DNA of 64,000 nucleotides from NCBI RefSeq assembly GCF_965363235.1, contig NC_134849.1:55188122-55252121 (forward strand), given 5' to 3'. The translations under genes and the position numbers were made by a program. The notes beneath the pieces were generated by a model, which searched no databases, was not told the DNA's origin, and saw nothing but the letters and a program-made list of their open reading frames with translations. The stretch comes from Mytilus galloprovincialis. Its lineage: Eukaryota > Mollusca > Bivalvia > Mytilida > Mytilidae. Of the stretch, positions 32,901 through 42,725 are shown piece after piece; positions within the stretch are counted from its first letter, which is position 1, and each line of letters opens with the position of its first letter.

Positions 32901-35462
32901 ATAAAGCTCTTTCCAATGATTAAAGGGGTAAAACGTTTCTGGATAATTTTTCTGGCATCTGGTGTGTCAAACCACAATACTTTAAGGTGGTACCTAACAC
33001 TACAGGGAGATAACTCTGTAAAATCAGCTGAATGTTTTAATTACGTTGTGTTGTTAAAGGGATATTAAGCTTCTCAATGATCAAAATTAGTGTTTGTCAA
33101 ACTGCTATATAACCAGTGTAATTTTTCTGATAAAACGGTTGGTTCAAAATTTTTAAAATTTTTATTTTTTAGTCAAAGGGTCAAAGTAAATACTTTGTCA
33201 AAATTTTAAGAAAATTAAACGAGCCAAATTAATTTTAGTTAAAGTGTTGGGTACCACCTTAAGACTGTTATTTGCTATACCACTAGCAATGAATATATCT
33301 GATATATACTTCTTTGTACTTTTTCTAACAAGAAAGCATATATCTGATTGGAATACGGACCCTGATTCAACTCTTCGCTTACCAAAATCTGAGAACGCAT
33401 CATTTAGATTTTGCTTTACCAGACCGTTTCGAGATCCTCCGTTTTTGTCGTAATAAATACATTTGCATCGTCACATATTTGGCGGCAGATATTAAGTAAA
33501 TAGAACAAAAAGTTCAGGTCCTTGTAATGAAAGTGTGTACAGGCGATCTGTATTTTAGTCAGAATGAAAAACCATCAATCTTGAATCAAATGACAGTGTG
33601 GTTGAACTTTTTATTTGACGATAATGCCATATCGTATCACTTCTGCGGATTCATAATATTCTATTCTTGAGATACCTATGTTCATAGATTTCATTGGTAC
33701 AGTACATCCAAAATTGTAATTTTCATCGTTGTACAAATTTCTTTAGGCTTGTCTGTATGCTGACACGATTTCAATTTTCATGATATAAAAAAGTTACTTT
33801 CAGTATGCACGTTTCGTTGTTCAACTTCTTGTATATAGTTTCGATGTTGATTTGCCACATGCACTCATTTGTAGTAAATTTTGGTTGGAAGATTGCAAAT
33901 TTGATGAACATTTCTATTACAGCAAGTCTGACAAGAAAAACAAAGTGGGTGTAAACTTCAACGAAGACTCAAATGAGAACAACAGCGTAAACGGAACAAT
34001 ACACCCATCACACCATATCGACACAGAGAATTTTAAAGGCATATCAACAGAAAATTCATTAAAAAGAAATATGCCGATTTTGGCAATTGGAGGCGAAGGC
34101 GAAACAAAAGAATCTAGAGACGATTATGATGATATTGAGAATAAAGTGTGTTTCAATAATAGTGTAACTCAGAAAGACAAGAAACAGAAAACAAGTTCTA
34201 AACAAAAAAAAATTAAAAACAGTCAAACACAGAGACATTTTGACAACTATGATGATATGGAAGATAAAATAGGGGGTTCAAAACCGGGCTCAGAAAAAAG
34301 CACTAACAAATGCAAAGAAATTAAACACAAGAGTAATCCTAAAAAAAGTATCGGATCTGAAAGCTATACAGATATTGAGGAAAACATTTTCAACAAAAAG
34401 ATTGAAAAAGAGACTGTGTATTCTATGGATACAGCAAAAATTATTGAAGGTCAGGAGTTGCGAATGGATGTTGACTATGACGAAATAGAAGATAGCAATA
34501 ATGTTTCGGTGCCGTCGACATCGAAAAATGTATGTGCCGACGAACTTCGTCCGAAAGGCTATATAACCATGACAAATGTATGTGCCAACGAACCTCGTCC
34601 GAAAGGATACACAACCATGAAAGCGGGGAACGTATCCAAAGATACATTGCACAGTGGCATATTTACTGGTAATGCTGGTAAAGAAGGTTCAGATAAGCAT
34701 GGGTTTTGTACGAATGTTCCACAAAACTTTACAAAACTCAAAAGGTCAGAGTTCTCAATTCCAGTGATTGATGACGAGTACGCTGAAATTGAAGATACAG
34801 GTGAATCAGTGTATTCAAGTGCAAGCCTTATTGGTGACGACTCAGATGAGAACAAATTTATAGAAAGTGATAACCAAGCAAAAACTGCGGTGAACTCTAA
34901 TACTCAAAGTACATTTGGCGATGACGAGTATGCTGAACTTGAAGCCGAAGGGGATTCGGTATATTCCAGTGCAAGCCATATCGATGACGAATCTGGTGCA
35001 TTCAGGTCTAATTTAACAAAAAGTGAAAACACAGCAAACACGTCTGTGAACTCAAATATTCAAACTACATACGACGTTGTTAGTCATCCGGTGTATGCCG
35101 TTTCTTCCAAGAGTTCGTCTAATGTAAAATCAATGCCTGATCTTGTAACCGAACCTTTAATTTCAACAAACACTTTACCAAAAGCGTCTCCAAGGGATTT
35201 TGGACTTATTGCTCAACCTGGATCTTTTGCAGTTCAAGCAAAAGTATCAAATGAAAAACAGCAAATACATATGGACTGCGATGTTAATGAAACCTTTTAT
35301 GATGAACTGCATACGAACAGACTGGAAGAAAACAAAGATCAATCAATTTACGATCAATCAATGAATCTAGGCACTCATGGTGAGGATACAGTTTATGATA
35401 AGCTGCACGGGAACAGTCTTAAAGAGTCAGAAAACTCATCAGCAGACTATGATCATGTATGA
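23861..35462 (+). CDS. Receptor B: CTLD/WSC type I receptor with 513-residue tyrosine-rich tail
   Basis: Ten coding exons: 23861-23921, 24381-24575, 25160-25260, 26172-26265, 27328-27462, 28896-29069, 30037-30144, 31202-31270, 32627-32711 and 33923-35462. All junctions are GT-AG with the same phases as receptors A and C, and the frame totals 853 residues. Order: signal peptide 1-20; CTLD1 N-half 21-85; WSC-like module 86-150; CTLD1 C-half 151-195; CTLD2 196-289; stalk 290-312; transmembrane about 313-337; tail 341-853. The tail carries 17 tyrosines, 12 in the form Y-x-x-I/L/M/V (YDDI, YDDM, YTDI, YDEI, two YxTM, YAEI, YAEL, YDVV, YDEL, YDKL, YDHV). Such motifs bind SH2 domains once phosphorylated, so coupling to Src/Syk-like kinases and PI3-kinase is plausible but inferred. 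It is closest to receptor C in the ectodomain. Confidence 0.87.
24381..24575 (+). CDS. Receptor B exon 2 (CTLD1 N-half)
   Basis: Acceptor CCTTCAG, donor g|GTAAGT, phase 1-1. It encodes LTWIEARDFCFNQSGILE and VWTGTYTTWSEWAAIW. It is the same length (195 bp) as exon 2 of C. Confidence 0.85.
24631..24788. mobile_element. Near-perfect fold-back MITE in intron 2 of receptor B
   Basis: The left arm starts GTTGCGTTCAATATCGTAGC and the right arm ends GCTACGATATTGAACGCAAC. The arms of about 70 bp are nearly identical in reverse complement (inner AGCTAGCCTAGCT / AGCTAGGCTAGCT), with a short gap. High arm identity suggests a recent insertion. Confidence 0.75.
25160..25260 (+). CDS. Receptor B exon 3 (WSC-like, first half)
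   Basis: Acceptor CTTTTAG, donor AAC|GTATGT, phase 1-0. It encodes CNVHPATVSAVF and YSECQRFCQATEYFGYN, with the C....C spacing of WSC. Confidence 0.85.
25460..25826. mobile_element. TTAA-flanked MITE in intron 3 of receptor B
   Basis: Left TTAAGGGAGTTCGCTTCTCA and right TGAGAAGCGAACTACCTTAA are inverted terminal repeats bounded by TTAA, as in piggyBac-like non-autonomous elements. Confidence 0.65.
25850..25980 (+). repeat. Family R1 fragment
   Basis: Contains GAATGCCAAAGAGACAACTC, GTCACCGTACGGCCTTCAAT and CCATACTGCATAG. Confidence 0.5.
26172..26265 (+). CDS. Receptor B exon 4 (WSC-like, second half)
   Basis: Acceptor TTTACAG, donor c|GTAAGT, phase 0-1. It encodes GSFCYCMDKPRVSTLFTFC and IKVYK. 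The CYC motif is central to the WSC assignment. Confidence 0.85.
26325..26420 (-). repeat. Family R6 fragment
   Basis: Contains TTGAATGGTTTTACACCAGT and AGCTTGCTGTTCGGTATGAG. Confidence 0.4.
26960..27305 (+). mobile_element. Family R2 repeat abutting receptor B exon 5
   Basis: Matches 19094-19435 from TTGAAAATGGAAATTGGGAA to CTAGCCAATGTAGAAAAGTA. It stops about 22 bp before the exon, leaving only TTTTGTGTCTACTATTTAG as tract and acceptor. Confidence 0.65.
27328..27462 (+). CDS. Receptor B exon 5 (CTLD1 C-half)
   Basis: Acceptor CTATTTAG, donor g|GTAAGA, phase 1-1. It encodes RCMSAQCQDGDILLRSENC and YEGICG, nearly identical to exon 5 of C. A repeat copy ends only about 22 bp before it. Confidence 0.87.
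27583..27840 (+). repeat. Tandem repeat, period about 104 bp, about 2.5 units
   Basis: Units start at CCTTGAATGACAAAATTAT (27583), ACTTTGAACCGCACTATTAT (27689) and ACTTTGAACGACAAAATTAT (27791). Each carries TTATG.ATCCCGT.AT near its end. A single reverse copy is at 12375-12500. Confidence 0.6.
28000..28310 (-). repeat. Family R7 repeat, minus
   Basis: Contains GACAATATAATGGAATTTGA, AGCTAGCTATAAAACCAGGT and AAGTCAGGAATATGACAGTT. Confidence 0.55.
28420..28486 (+). repeat. SINE 3'-end fragment
   Basis: GCATGAGATATTTGCCACTG followed by GACGTAAAGTAACCAACAAC matches the end of the SINE at 60838-61262. Confidence 0.5.
28896..29069 (+). CDS. Receptor B exon 6 (CTLD2 N-half)
   Basis: Acceptor TTCTTTAG, donor g|GTTAGT, phase 1-1. 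It encodes AANLCNNSGSFLKWYDKSFC and NQLWTSATRD. Confidence 0.85.
30037..30144 (+). CDS. Receptor B exon 7 (CTLD2 C-half)
   Basis: Acceptor TTTTCAG, donor g|GTGAGT, phase 1-1. It encodes LLCQYMDMNNS, DKC and TRTFMCRF. Confidence 0.85.
30507..30775 (+). mobile_element. Family R3 repeat
   Basis: Starts ATGCCCCAATTATGGGCATT, has the GTCCGTTCGTCCGTC run and ends TGTACTGGGGACACATTCTT. Confidence 0.6.
31202..31270 (+). CDS. Receptor B exon 8 (stalk)
   Basis: Acceptor TTTTTCAG, donor g|GTAACC, phase 1-1. It encodes a Thr-rich linker, EKIEVTTVPIVNKTQTTRDT. It opens with EKI like exon 8 of C. Confidence 0.75.
31530..31640 (+). repeat. Family R1 head fragment
   Basis: AATAAGAAGATGTGGTACAG and GGTCACCACACGGCCTTCAA are R1 landmarks. 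Confidence 0.45.
32502..32565 (-). repeat. SINE 3'-end fragment, minus
   Basis: GATTGGTTGTTAGTTGCTAA and CGTCCAGTGGCAAATATTTA are the reverse of the 60838-61262 SINE end. Confidence 0.45.
32627..32711 (+). CDS. Receptor B exon 9 (transmembrane)
   Basis: Acceptor TATACAG, donor ag|GTAAAG, phase 1-2. It encodes IMLMFILIGSLSLVVLVILA then IFLYKF, a single hydrophobic helix. Confidence 0.87.
32982..33262. mobile_element. TTAA-flanked MITE in intron 9 of receptor B
   Basis: The ends TTAAGGTGGTACCTAACACT and AGTGTTGGGTACCACCTTAA form 20-bp inverted repeats with one mismatch. TTAA at both ends and the 281-bp length fit a piggyBac-type non-autonomous element. Confidence 0.7.
33923..35462 (+). CDS. 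Receptor B exon 10 (tyrosine-rich cytoplasmic tail)
   Basis: Acceptor CTATTACAG, phase 2; stop TGA at 35460-35462. The tail starts SKSDKKNK. It contains a 16-residue tandem repeat with KGYITM/KGYTTM (34528-34622), a 50-residue-period duplication with DDEYAEIED/DDEYAELEA each followed by SVYSSAS (34770-34990), a PVYAVSSK motif shared with C, and end motifs FYDEL, VYDKL and DYDHV. The open frame continues upstream to 33852, but splice phase and homology place the exon start at 33923. Confidence 0.9.
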
Positions 35463-35590
35463 ACCAACTGGTCTGTTCTGTACGGTACATGTATGATCCT
35501 CCGTTATATACGGAGCACTCCTCCGGCCCACTTGGGATACAGACCTACTGCTTAACAAATATTTACAAGGGAGTTGTTATGACTAATATC

Positions 35591-35596
35591 AATAAA
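35591..35596 (+). other. Possible polyadenylation signal of receptor B
   Basis: AATAAA lies 129 bp after the stop; another occurs at 35836-35841 within a repeat head. Which one is used cannot be told. Confidence 0.35.
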
Positions 35597-35834
35597 AAGG
35601 ATTATATATGTGCATCTCACTGGTTATTTCTCCCTGATTTATTTGATATAATATATTATCATTGTCACAGAAAATGGAAGAAAATGATAAATATCAAATA
35701 TTATGGTCTTCAACTTATTTTTATTGAATTATAAGAAAGACTAAAATTTCTGTAAATGTCTTCTACATGTATTTTGGTATAAAACACACAACAATCGATA
35801 TCATTGATAGATAAGCGATTGATTGTGTATACAG

Positions 35835-35930
35835 AAATAAAAAGATGTGGTATATATGATTGTCAGTGACACAGCTCTCAACCAAAAGAAACTATCCACC
35901 AGAGACGACAAAATAAAGAACAGAAAGTTA
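35835..35930 (+). repeat. Family R1 head fragment
   Basis: GAAATAAAAAGATGTGGTAT starts just after receptor B's last exon region. Confidence 0.4.
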
Positions 35931-36063
35931 CGTTACTAGAGGTGTGGATAATGAAAATGATTGAATATTCTTTACCTAAAAGTTTATAACACGAGGTCTG
36001 TTATAAATGCAATGTAGAACTGGGCTAAATACCAAAAATATGTGTCTCTACTACTTGTATGTA

Positions 36064-36250
36064 ATTAAAATTGAGAATGGAAATTGGGAGTATGTCAAAG
36101 AGACAACAACCCGACCGAAGAGAAGACAACAGCCAAAGGCCACCAATGGGTCGTCAACGCAGTGAAAAAATCTCGCATCCGGAGGTGGTCTTCAGCTGGC
36201 CCCTAAACAAAATTGTGTACTGTTCAGTGAAAATGGACGTCACACTTTAA
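36064..36250 (+). repeat. Family R2 fragment
   Basis: Contains AAATTGAGAATGGAAATTGG and GGTCTTCAGCTGGCCCCTAA. Confidence 0.5.
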
Positions 36251-36849
36251 AACATCAAAACATATTCCTTACTTTTACTTATGGTTGACTTACGGTGTCG
36301 TGTTATATTGACTATGATCTTATCGCCTGTGAGTTTTTGGACATCGAGTATATTAACCTCCTAGACTCACAATGATTAAGAATCGGTTATCTCATTTTAC
36401 CGTTTAACACCTCAGCACTGGTCAAACATCCATGACTCTTTTGTTCATGTCAGTGCAAGCAAAATTCAAACTATCTTTTTTGTTTATTAAGCACAGATAT
36501 TTGGTAAAATTAACTGTTTCGTGAATTAATAACTTAGGCTAGTTAACTGCACTTGCAAATCTCATGGTTCTCATACGACACTAAATATGCCTGCTTAAAA
36601 TTGATGCATGTTCCTTTAGAATTTCCATCACAGACGAAGAACTCTACCGTACATGTATATCCTAATTATCTAGTAAGATTGGTGTTCTTACAAAAAAACG
36701 TTATTTTACTGCATGCGTCTGCCGAATGCTTCAGTGACTTCACTTTGAGCAATAGTTTGAAAAAAAAAAACATTTTCCTTATCATTGTTTTATGAACTGA
36801 AACAGATTGGAGATAATGTCATGCGATTATCAATTTCCAGATAAGCTAA

Positions 36850-36990
36850 AGCATGTGCCTTGTCAGAAATATTACAGGTTTTATTTTGGTTCGTTTGTCT
36901 GTTTTTGAGCTTTTGATTTTGCCATTTGTTAGGAGCCTCAGTTTTAATTTTACTTTGTCGACAGTTCGGTATTTTTGTTATTTTACATAA
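36850..36990 (-). repeat. Family R7 fragment
   Basis: Contains GCTTTTGATTTTGCCATTTG and ACAGTTCGGTATTTTTGTTA. Confidence 0.4.
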
Positions 36991-37045
36991 ACATGAATGA
37001 CTTGCGAACATTGAAATATCTTTTGAATATAAACTCATCATAGAT

Positions 37046-37400
37046 ACCAGGACTAAATTTTATATATACGCCAGACGCGCGTTTCGTCTACAAAAGACTC
37101 ATCAGTGACGCTCGAATCCAAAAAAGTTTTAAAAAAAAGCCAAATAAAGTACGAAGTTGAAGAGCATTGAGATCCCAAATCCCTAAAAGTGTTGCCAAAT
37201 ACAGCTAAGGTAATCTATGCCTGAGGTAGAAAAGCCTTAGTATTTCAAAAAATTCAAAATTTTGTAAACAGTTAATTTATGAATATAACAATATCAATGA
37301 TAATTCATGTCAGCACAAAAAGTGCTGACTACTGGGCTTGTGATACCCTCGGGGAAATAAATCTCCACCAGCAGTGGCATCCACCCAGTGGTCGATATAA
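37046..37400 (+). mobile_element. Family R4 repeat
   Basis: ATACGCCAGACGCGCGTTTC opens the unit, which carries AAGAGCATTGAGATCCCAAA, AGTGCTGACTACTGGGCTTG and CCAGCAGTGGCATCCACCCA. Matches 58888-59242. Confidence 0.6.
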
Positions 37401-37544
37401 GTTACTTGTCTCATTCGTGCTTACCTTTTGTCCTTTTTCGAAGTCTGTTATGTTGGTTCTTTATATGGTTTCATCGGCTCTTCAACAATTTTTTTAGATC
37501 TTAGAATAACAAATACTTTCGTCTAGGGTATTGCTAAAGAGACT

Positions 37545-38010
37545 TGTCATATCAAAGGGATTATCAAACTATTAAGTTTTACAGAAACAACAAACGCCAT
37601 AGAAAAAAAAAATGGAGACATGACCAAAATACAAACCACAGTATACCCTATACATAATACAAAATAGAATGCTAAGGGAGCTACCATTTGATTTTTATGG
37701 GGGGGGGGGCTAGGATGAAAAATTTTGTCCTGCATTTTTTTTAGTTGTAATATCTGTCCTGCCTTTTTATTTTTCACTCTATTCGGTCCTGCCTTTTTTT
37801 TATTAGTTTATCCTGACTTTTTTTACATAAATTGTCATCCTGCCTTTTTTTTTTGCAAAGTGTCTCATCCCGCCTTTTTTTTTTACTCCAAACTCCTGTC
37901 CTGCCTATTTTTTTCAAATTTCATCCTAGCCCCCCCCCCCCCCCCCCCCCCTTAAAAATCAAATGGTAGCTCCCTAAACAATGAGCAACACGAAACCCAT
38001 AAAAACGTAG
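37545..38010 (+). mobile_element. Family R8 fragment split by a MITE
   Basis: The flanks of the nested element (…AATGC and ACAATGAGCAACACGAAACC) read as continuous R8 sequence once the insert at 37668-37974 is set aside. Confidence 0.45.
37668..37974. mobile_element. Harbinger-like MITE with internal minisatellite
   Basis: Inverted ends GGGAGCTACCATTTGATTTT / AAAATCAAATGGTAGCTCCC are flanked by TAA on both sides, a PIF/Harbinger-style duplication. Inside, G and C runs face each other, and 7 or so units of a roughly 30-bp repeat (TCCTGCCTTTTTTT) occupy 37728-37930. Confidence 0.65.
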
Positions 38011-38258
38011 AGGCTATTCTGTTATGTAACAAATTCTTAATTTTCAAATATTTTGGTAATGAGTATCACTGATGCGACATGCGTATCTTATACAATACAA
38101 AAAGTATTGTTCTGTTATCAGAAGGGTTGCGAATGTCTAACAAAAAGTATCAGCAATCAGCGAACTACAAGTACTCTCAGAAATGTACTTTTTGTTTTTT
38201 GGAATGTATAAAACCGGTCAACGTCCACTCTTTATTTTTTTATTAGATGTATTTCTAT

Positions 38259-38605
38259 TCCATCTGATGAGTTAAGCCTTTTCAACTAGTTTTTATAGTT
38301 GTTCTTATTTTGTGTTGTGACACCACTGTTCCGGGCTAGTGAGAACGTTGAACTCTCAAACACATGTGTAATATATATTAACCCGCCATATTCGTTAGAG
38401 TCTTCCCAAGTCAAGAATCTGTAGTTCAGGGGCTGTCCGGCTGTCCTTGGTTTATGTCTGTCCTATTTGTTTTTCATACATTAAAATAGACTGTGAGTTT
38501 TCTTTATTGAATTGTTACATGTCGGTACTTTTTACAGCTAACTGTACGTTATGGTTTTTTCTCATTGTGGAAGGCCGTACGGTTGCCTATACTTTTACTT
38601 AAATC
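38259..38605 (-). mobile_element. Family R1 repeat, minus
   Basis: Contains CCATCTGATGAGTTAAGCCT, ATTAACCCGCCATATTCGT and GGAAGGCCGTACGGTTGCCT in reverse R1 order. Confidence 0.6.
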
Positions 38606-40469
38606 TACTTCATTTGATTTTTGGTGTATAATTGGGAATCATTTATTATACTACAACTCCTTATTTTAGGTTATTTTTTTTCTCATGGCACATTCTGCTT
38701 ATTTCTTATTGTTTGGGGTCCATGTAACACTTATCAATTCAAAATATTAAAACGTTTTTAAGTTTTAGATTTTTGAAATTTTGATCAAAGTTTTAAAATA
38801 TCTAAATTCCAAACATTAGACAAATTTCGAAATTTTGACCAAATAGTTAAAATTTCAAAATTCTAAATTACGTTTTTATATTTGATAGTTTAGATATTTG
38901 ATCAAACTTTAAAAGTACTAAAATAAAACTTAACGTGCAATTTTGATTGTTTCGCTTATTGATAGTTTGATTTTTAAATTTTTGATTAAACTATCAAAAG
39001 TAGAAAAGGTGCGAATAGGGGGAACCTGTAAACTACGAAACGGAATAAAAACGAAACGAAACGAATACTTTAGAACTATTTGATTTTCCCACCTACCATC
39101 ATTTAGGAGTAACAGTGAATTCTGATGAACTCGCAGTTAGTCAAATATTATGGTAGGGTTGAGTATGTATATATTTCTACTGAACTTTAAGCAATAAAAT
39201 GGCATAATACACGTGTATTTATTTATCTCAAATTTGATTTTAGTCTTTTTGATTAACATTTAATCAACTATTTCGGTTCTTTTTAAATTAATGGCCTAAG
39301 ATTATATTCGGCTTTGGGCGTGCCAGAACTAAAATATAGATCCACAAAGGCGCTTCGGACACATGCGATTTTTAAGGTTTTGTTATCATTTTTTTATCGA
39401 TTCATCATTGCATGAAGATCATTTACTAGTATTGCCTTTTATAATTGATTAAAGTTAAAAGTATTGATACGGAAAGAAATACTAAATGTATGGTGTCGCA
39501 ATGAACGTTACATGCTATCCAAGAACGTGAGAGGTTGTTGATATCTTTTTGCCAATATTACTATTCGCAATACACGCTGAAAATAAGATTTAAAACAAAT
39601 ATATGTAGCTTGAAGGTTGAAAACATTTTTTAAATTCACACCATATACTAATAAACGTAAATCAGAAACATTAAGCCTGTATATTTACGTAATAGTTGCC
39701 GCTGTACAATAAGCGCTCACCTATCCATTTGTAGGTGTCGGCATTTTGAAATGGTTATTTGAAAACAATTTTAAAAAGTTGATTTCAACGATAAACATAT
39801 GATCAAGTTGAAGTGACAAATCGAAATGGTAATCTGTTTTGGAATCCGAAATATAAATATTATCACTAAGGTGACACAATATTTGACTTTGATACTTCCA
39901 CGAGGGGCTTCTATGATGTAACATTTTTCAGGTGCAGATCCATGAATTTGAAAATGTGGTCTGGGGCCAAATTAAAAAACGTTAGAACCGATGCTTGTTA
40001 AATCTTCTTCCGTTTTTTTAAATAGCGACTAAAAGGCAACAGAATATTTTTGCATCAAGGAATACATGTATACATGTATTTAAGCAAAGTACAAGTACGT
40101 CCAGTCAAATGGGGTGGAAAGAGAGTGCCACGCTCTCTGCGCGATGGATTTTGCCGTTTTGGTAATACACCAATGTTGCTGTCGAAAAACCCTGAATTTC
40201 AAGTTAAGCATTTACTTGCGGAGCGCTGAAAACCGAATATTTGAAAGTCAAGTAAATATAAGAACCGAAACTATTGAAAAGGTTGATAGTCGTACGATAA
40301 CTAACAAATGCATTAATAACAAATAATAATAACAAAATCCCTACATACCAAACAAAAATCCTGTTTTCTTTTATTTGCTATTTGTAAACAAATGCGGATT
40401 TAGGATCCCTAATAGAGCTACATATACGATAAATGCATATACTTACAAATATCAGCCCAAACGTAGTCT

Positions 40470-40726
40470 AAGGGAGCAACCATTGTGGATATTTATTTTC
40501 TCTATTTGAGAATTTTGTTTTTACGCGAACAATTTCTTTAAGTTTTTCAACGCTATCAATCAAATTATTTGGTTCAAAACTAATACTATAAGGTATGGAA
40601 AAAGTCGGATTTTGTTTTGTTATCTACTTGAACAGAATATTTCTTTCATCAAATTGGGGATCAGATAATTTTTGTTTTGGAAAACCCCCCTCCCCCGTCT
40701 TGAAGTTAAATGGTCGTTCCCTGACT
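40470..40726. mobile_element. Second Harbinger-like MITE, diverged
   Basis: AAGGGAGCAACCATT and AATGGTCGTTCCCT are inverted ends resembling those at 37668-37974. A CCCCCCTCCCCC run lies near the right end. Confidence 0.45.
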
Positions 40727-41329
40727 AGGGCCCAACCTTTAAAAATTCATTGATCCGCACCTGAAAAATGCATCATTACTGAAGCCCCTTGTGGAAGTTC
40801 ACAATACTTATATTTTCGATTACCAAATAGATTACTATTTATCGTTGATATAAATTTTCACAAAAATTTCAATTTTCCAAATGCCGACACCTACAAATGG
40901 ATAGATGGGTGTTTTATGTACAGCGGCAACTACCACTACTACATTACTATATTTAGCAGGCTGAAAATAATGTTTATGCTATACGTTATATATGATATGA
41001 ATTTATTCAGTTTTTACAAAACCAGAACGATGAGTTGGATGTTTACGTTTACATATATCACTTCATTTGACCATTTATATTTAACTTGATTCGAGCGTCA
41101 CTGATGGGTCTTTTGTAGACTGGCGACTGGCGCAAATACAAAATTTATATCCTGGTATCTATGATAAGTTTATTTCGATACCTTATAACAGTTTCTTAGC
41201 TCCTTATGTTTTATCTTTTTCTTGTAGCAGTGTACAATAGATATCACAATCTCCAACAGTAGCGGTTAGCGCAAATTTCATTGCGACATCAAGGATTCAG
41301 TATTCCTAACGTACCAATACTTTGAACTG

Positions 41330-41470
41330 GGGTCCTTTATAGCTTGCTGTTCGGTGGGAGGCACGGCTCCGCAGTGAAGACCGTACTTTGACCTATAATG
41401 GTTTACTTTAATAAATTATGACTTGGATGGAGAGTTGTCTCATTGGAGCTCATACCACATCTTCTTATAT
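41330..41470 (-). repeat. Family R6 repeat
   Basis: TATAGCTTGCTGTTCGGTGG, GACCTATAATGGTTTACTTT and ACTTGGATGGAGAGTTGTCT match 18740-18870. Confidence 0.5.
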
Positions 41471-42469
41471 GAACACTATATGAGTCATGCAACCGATATA
41501 AAATGAAAACAAAGCGTTAACATTGTATGCGTCCGAAAAGCTTTTCTATAACTATCTTCATCAGTAACGATTATTAGAAGAAGGCCAACAATTTATAAAG
41601 AAAGTCGATTAAAGCTTAACGATGATCGTTCAAAATGTACATTCAATGATTTCATTAGAATTTAGAAATTTTATAAATATTTGGTCAAAATTTCAAAATT
41701 TCAAAATTTTTCTTATGTTTGGAATTTTGATATTTTAAAACTTTGATCAAAATTTAAAAAATCTAAAACTTGAAAACTTTTTGATATTTTGAAATTATAA
41801 GTGTTACACGGAATGTTTGGCAGTGACTTTCCATGGAGTGCAACTATAATAAAGCCATTCGCCACAACTCGGTCGATAGCGGATTTATTGATAAAAAAAG
41901 AAACTAAATGTCCGAGTTATTTCCCCTTACTTATTTTCAGGCAGTATTAAAATAAAATTAACAGTATCCTGCTATCATTAGTCTTGCACAACGAACAACA
42001 CACTACATTTATACACTGACAGGATCTGAGGATTAGGATCTGAGGATTATAAACAATCTATTTACAAATAAAACATACTTTTATAAACTACAATACAATG
42101 TATGTATAAGAGTATATCCGCATAAAAAAATAATAATTGTAAGTATATAATATGTATACTTTTGTTTTAGATGTACAACATGTATATAATAACTGCTGTA
42201 AAATTACGATTTGAATGCATGTAAGTGTTTTGAAATTTACATTTTTCTGTGAATTCAACATATTGTTGGATAAACTCTATAGTGAGATAATAAAAACGTT
42301 CCTTGTATAAGCGACACTTCAACCGCTAGTTTGGTTGGTACTTTAACAACTACATGTACATGTAGTCTATAAAGTATTACTTGTTACAGCTTGTAAGTGA
42401 AGTCATTTGCCCATAAAACAAGCAAGTGCCAAAGGAAGCATGAAGCACGCCTACTGGTGGCCCTCGACT

Positions 42470-42540
42470 GTTTTCCGCTCTTTCGTCGGATTGTTGTATC
42501 TTTGACAACGTTGATTCCCCAGTTCCATTTATCAATATTA
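42470..42540 (-). repeat. Family R2 head fragment near receptor C start
   Basis: TGTTGTATCTTTGACAACGT and GATTCCCCAGTTCCATTTAT are the reverse of the R2 head. The fragment lies 130 bp before the start codon of receptor C. Confidence 0.4.
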
Positions 42541-42673
42541 TGATTATTTTGTACTTTTAATTGTGTCTAAATGCGTTATAGTAGCATGTGTACATCAAGT
42601 TTGTTTTTAATATATATTTGTTTATTTTGATTTTTTCAGATTATTTTAAGGGAGATAACTCGGACATAGAATC

Positions 42674-42725
42674 ATGGTTCCTATGACACTATTGATTATT
42701 TTCATGTTATTGAACAGCCATCAAG
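42674..42725 (+). CDS. Receptor C exon 1 (signal peptide)
   Basis: ATGG start; it encodes MVPMTLLIIFMLLNSHQ; donor g|GTAAGA, phase 1. A TTTTTTCAG acceptor at 42631-42639 suggests 34 bp of spliced leader before the ATG. Confidence 0.8.

Larger units (their letters stand above)
38643..41865. repeat. Degenerate inverted repeat, about 3.2 kb
   Basis: The outer arms 38643-38880 and 41645-41865 match in reverse complement (TTTTAGATTTTT.AAATTTTGATCAAAG, TGTAACACTTAT). The inner arms 39660-39975 and 40725-40985 match likewise (CTATCCATTTGTAGGTGTCG / CGACACCTACAAATGGATAG). The centre is near 40.3 kb. Later insertions (R6 at 41330-41470, R4 piece at 41089-41165) break the right arm. No ORF of note is present. 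Confidence 0.6.

Noticed and set aside
34290-34855. Overlapping minus-strand frames under the receptor B tail exon
   Set aside because: Shadows of the long + strand exon. The in-frame duplications there follow the + strand codons.
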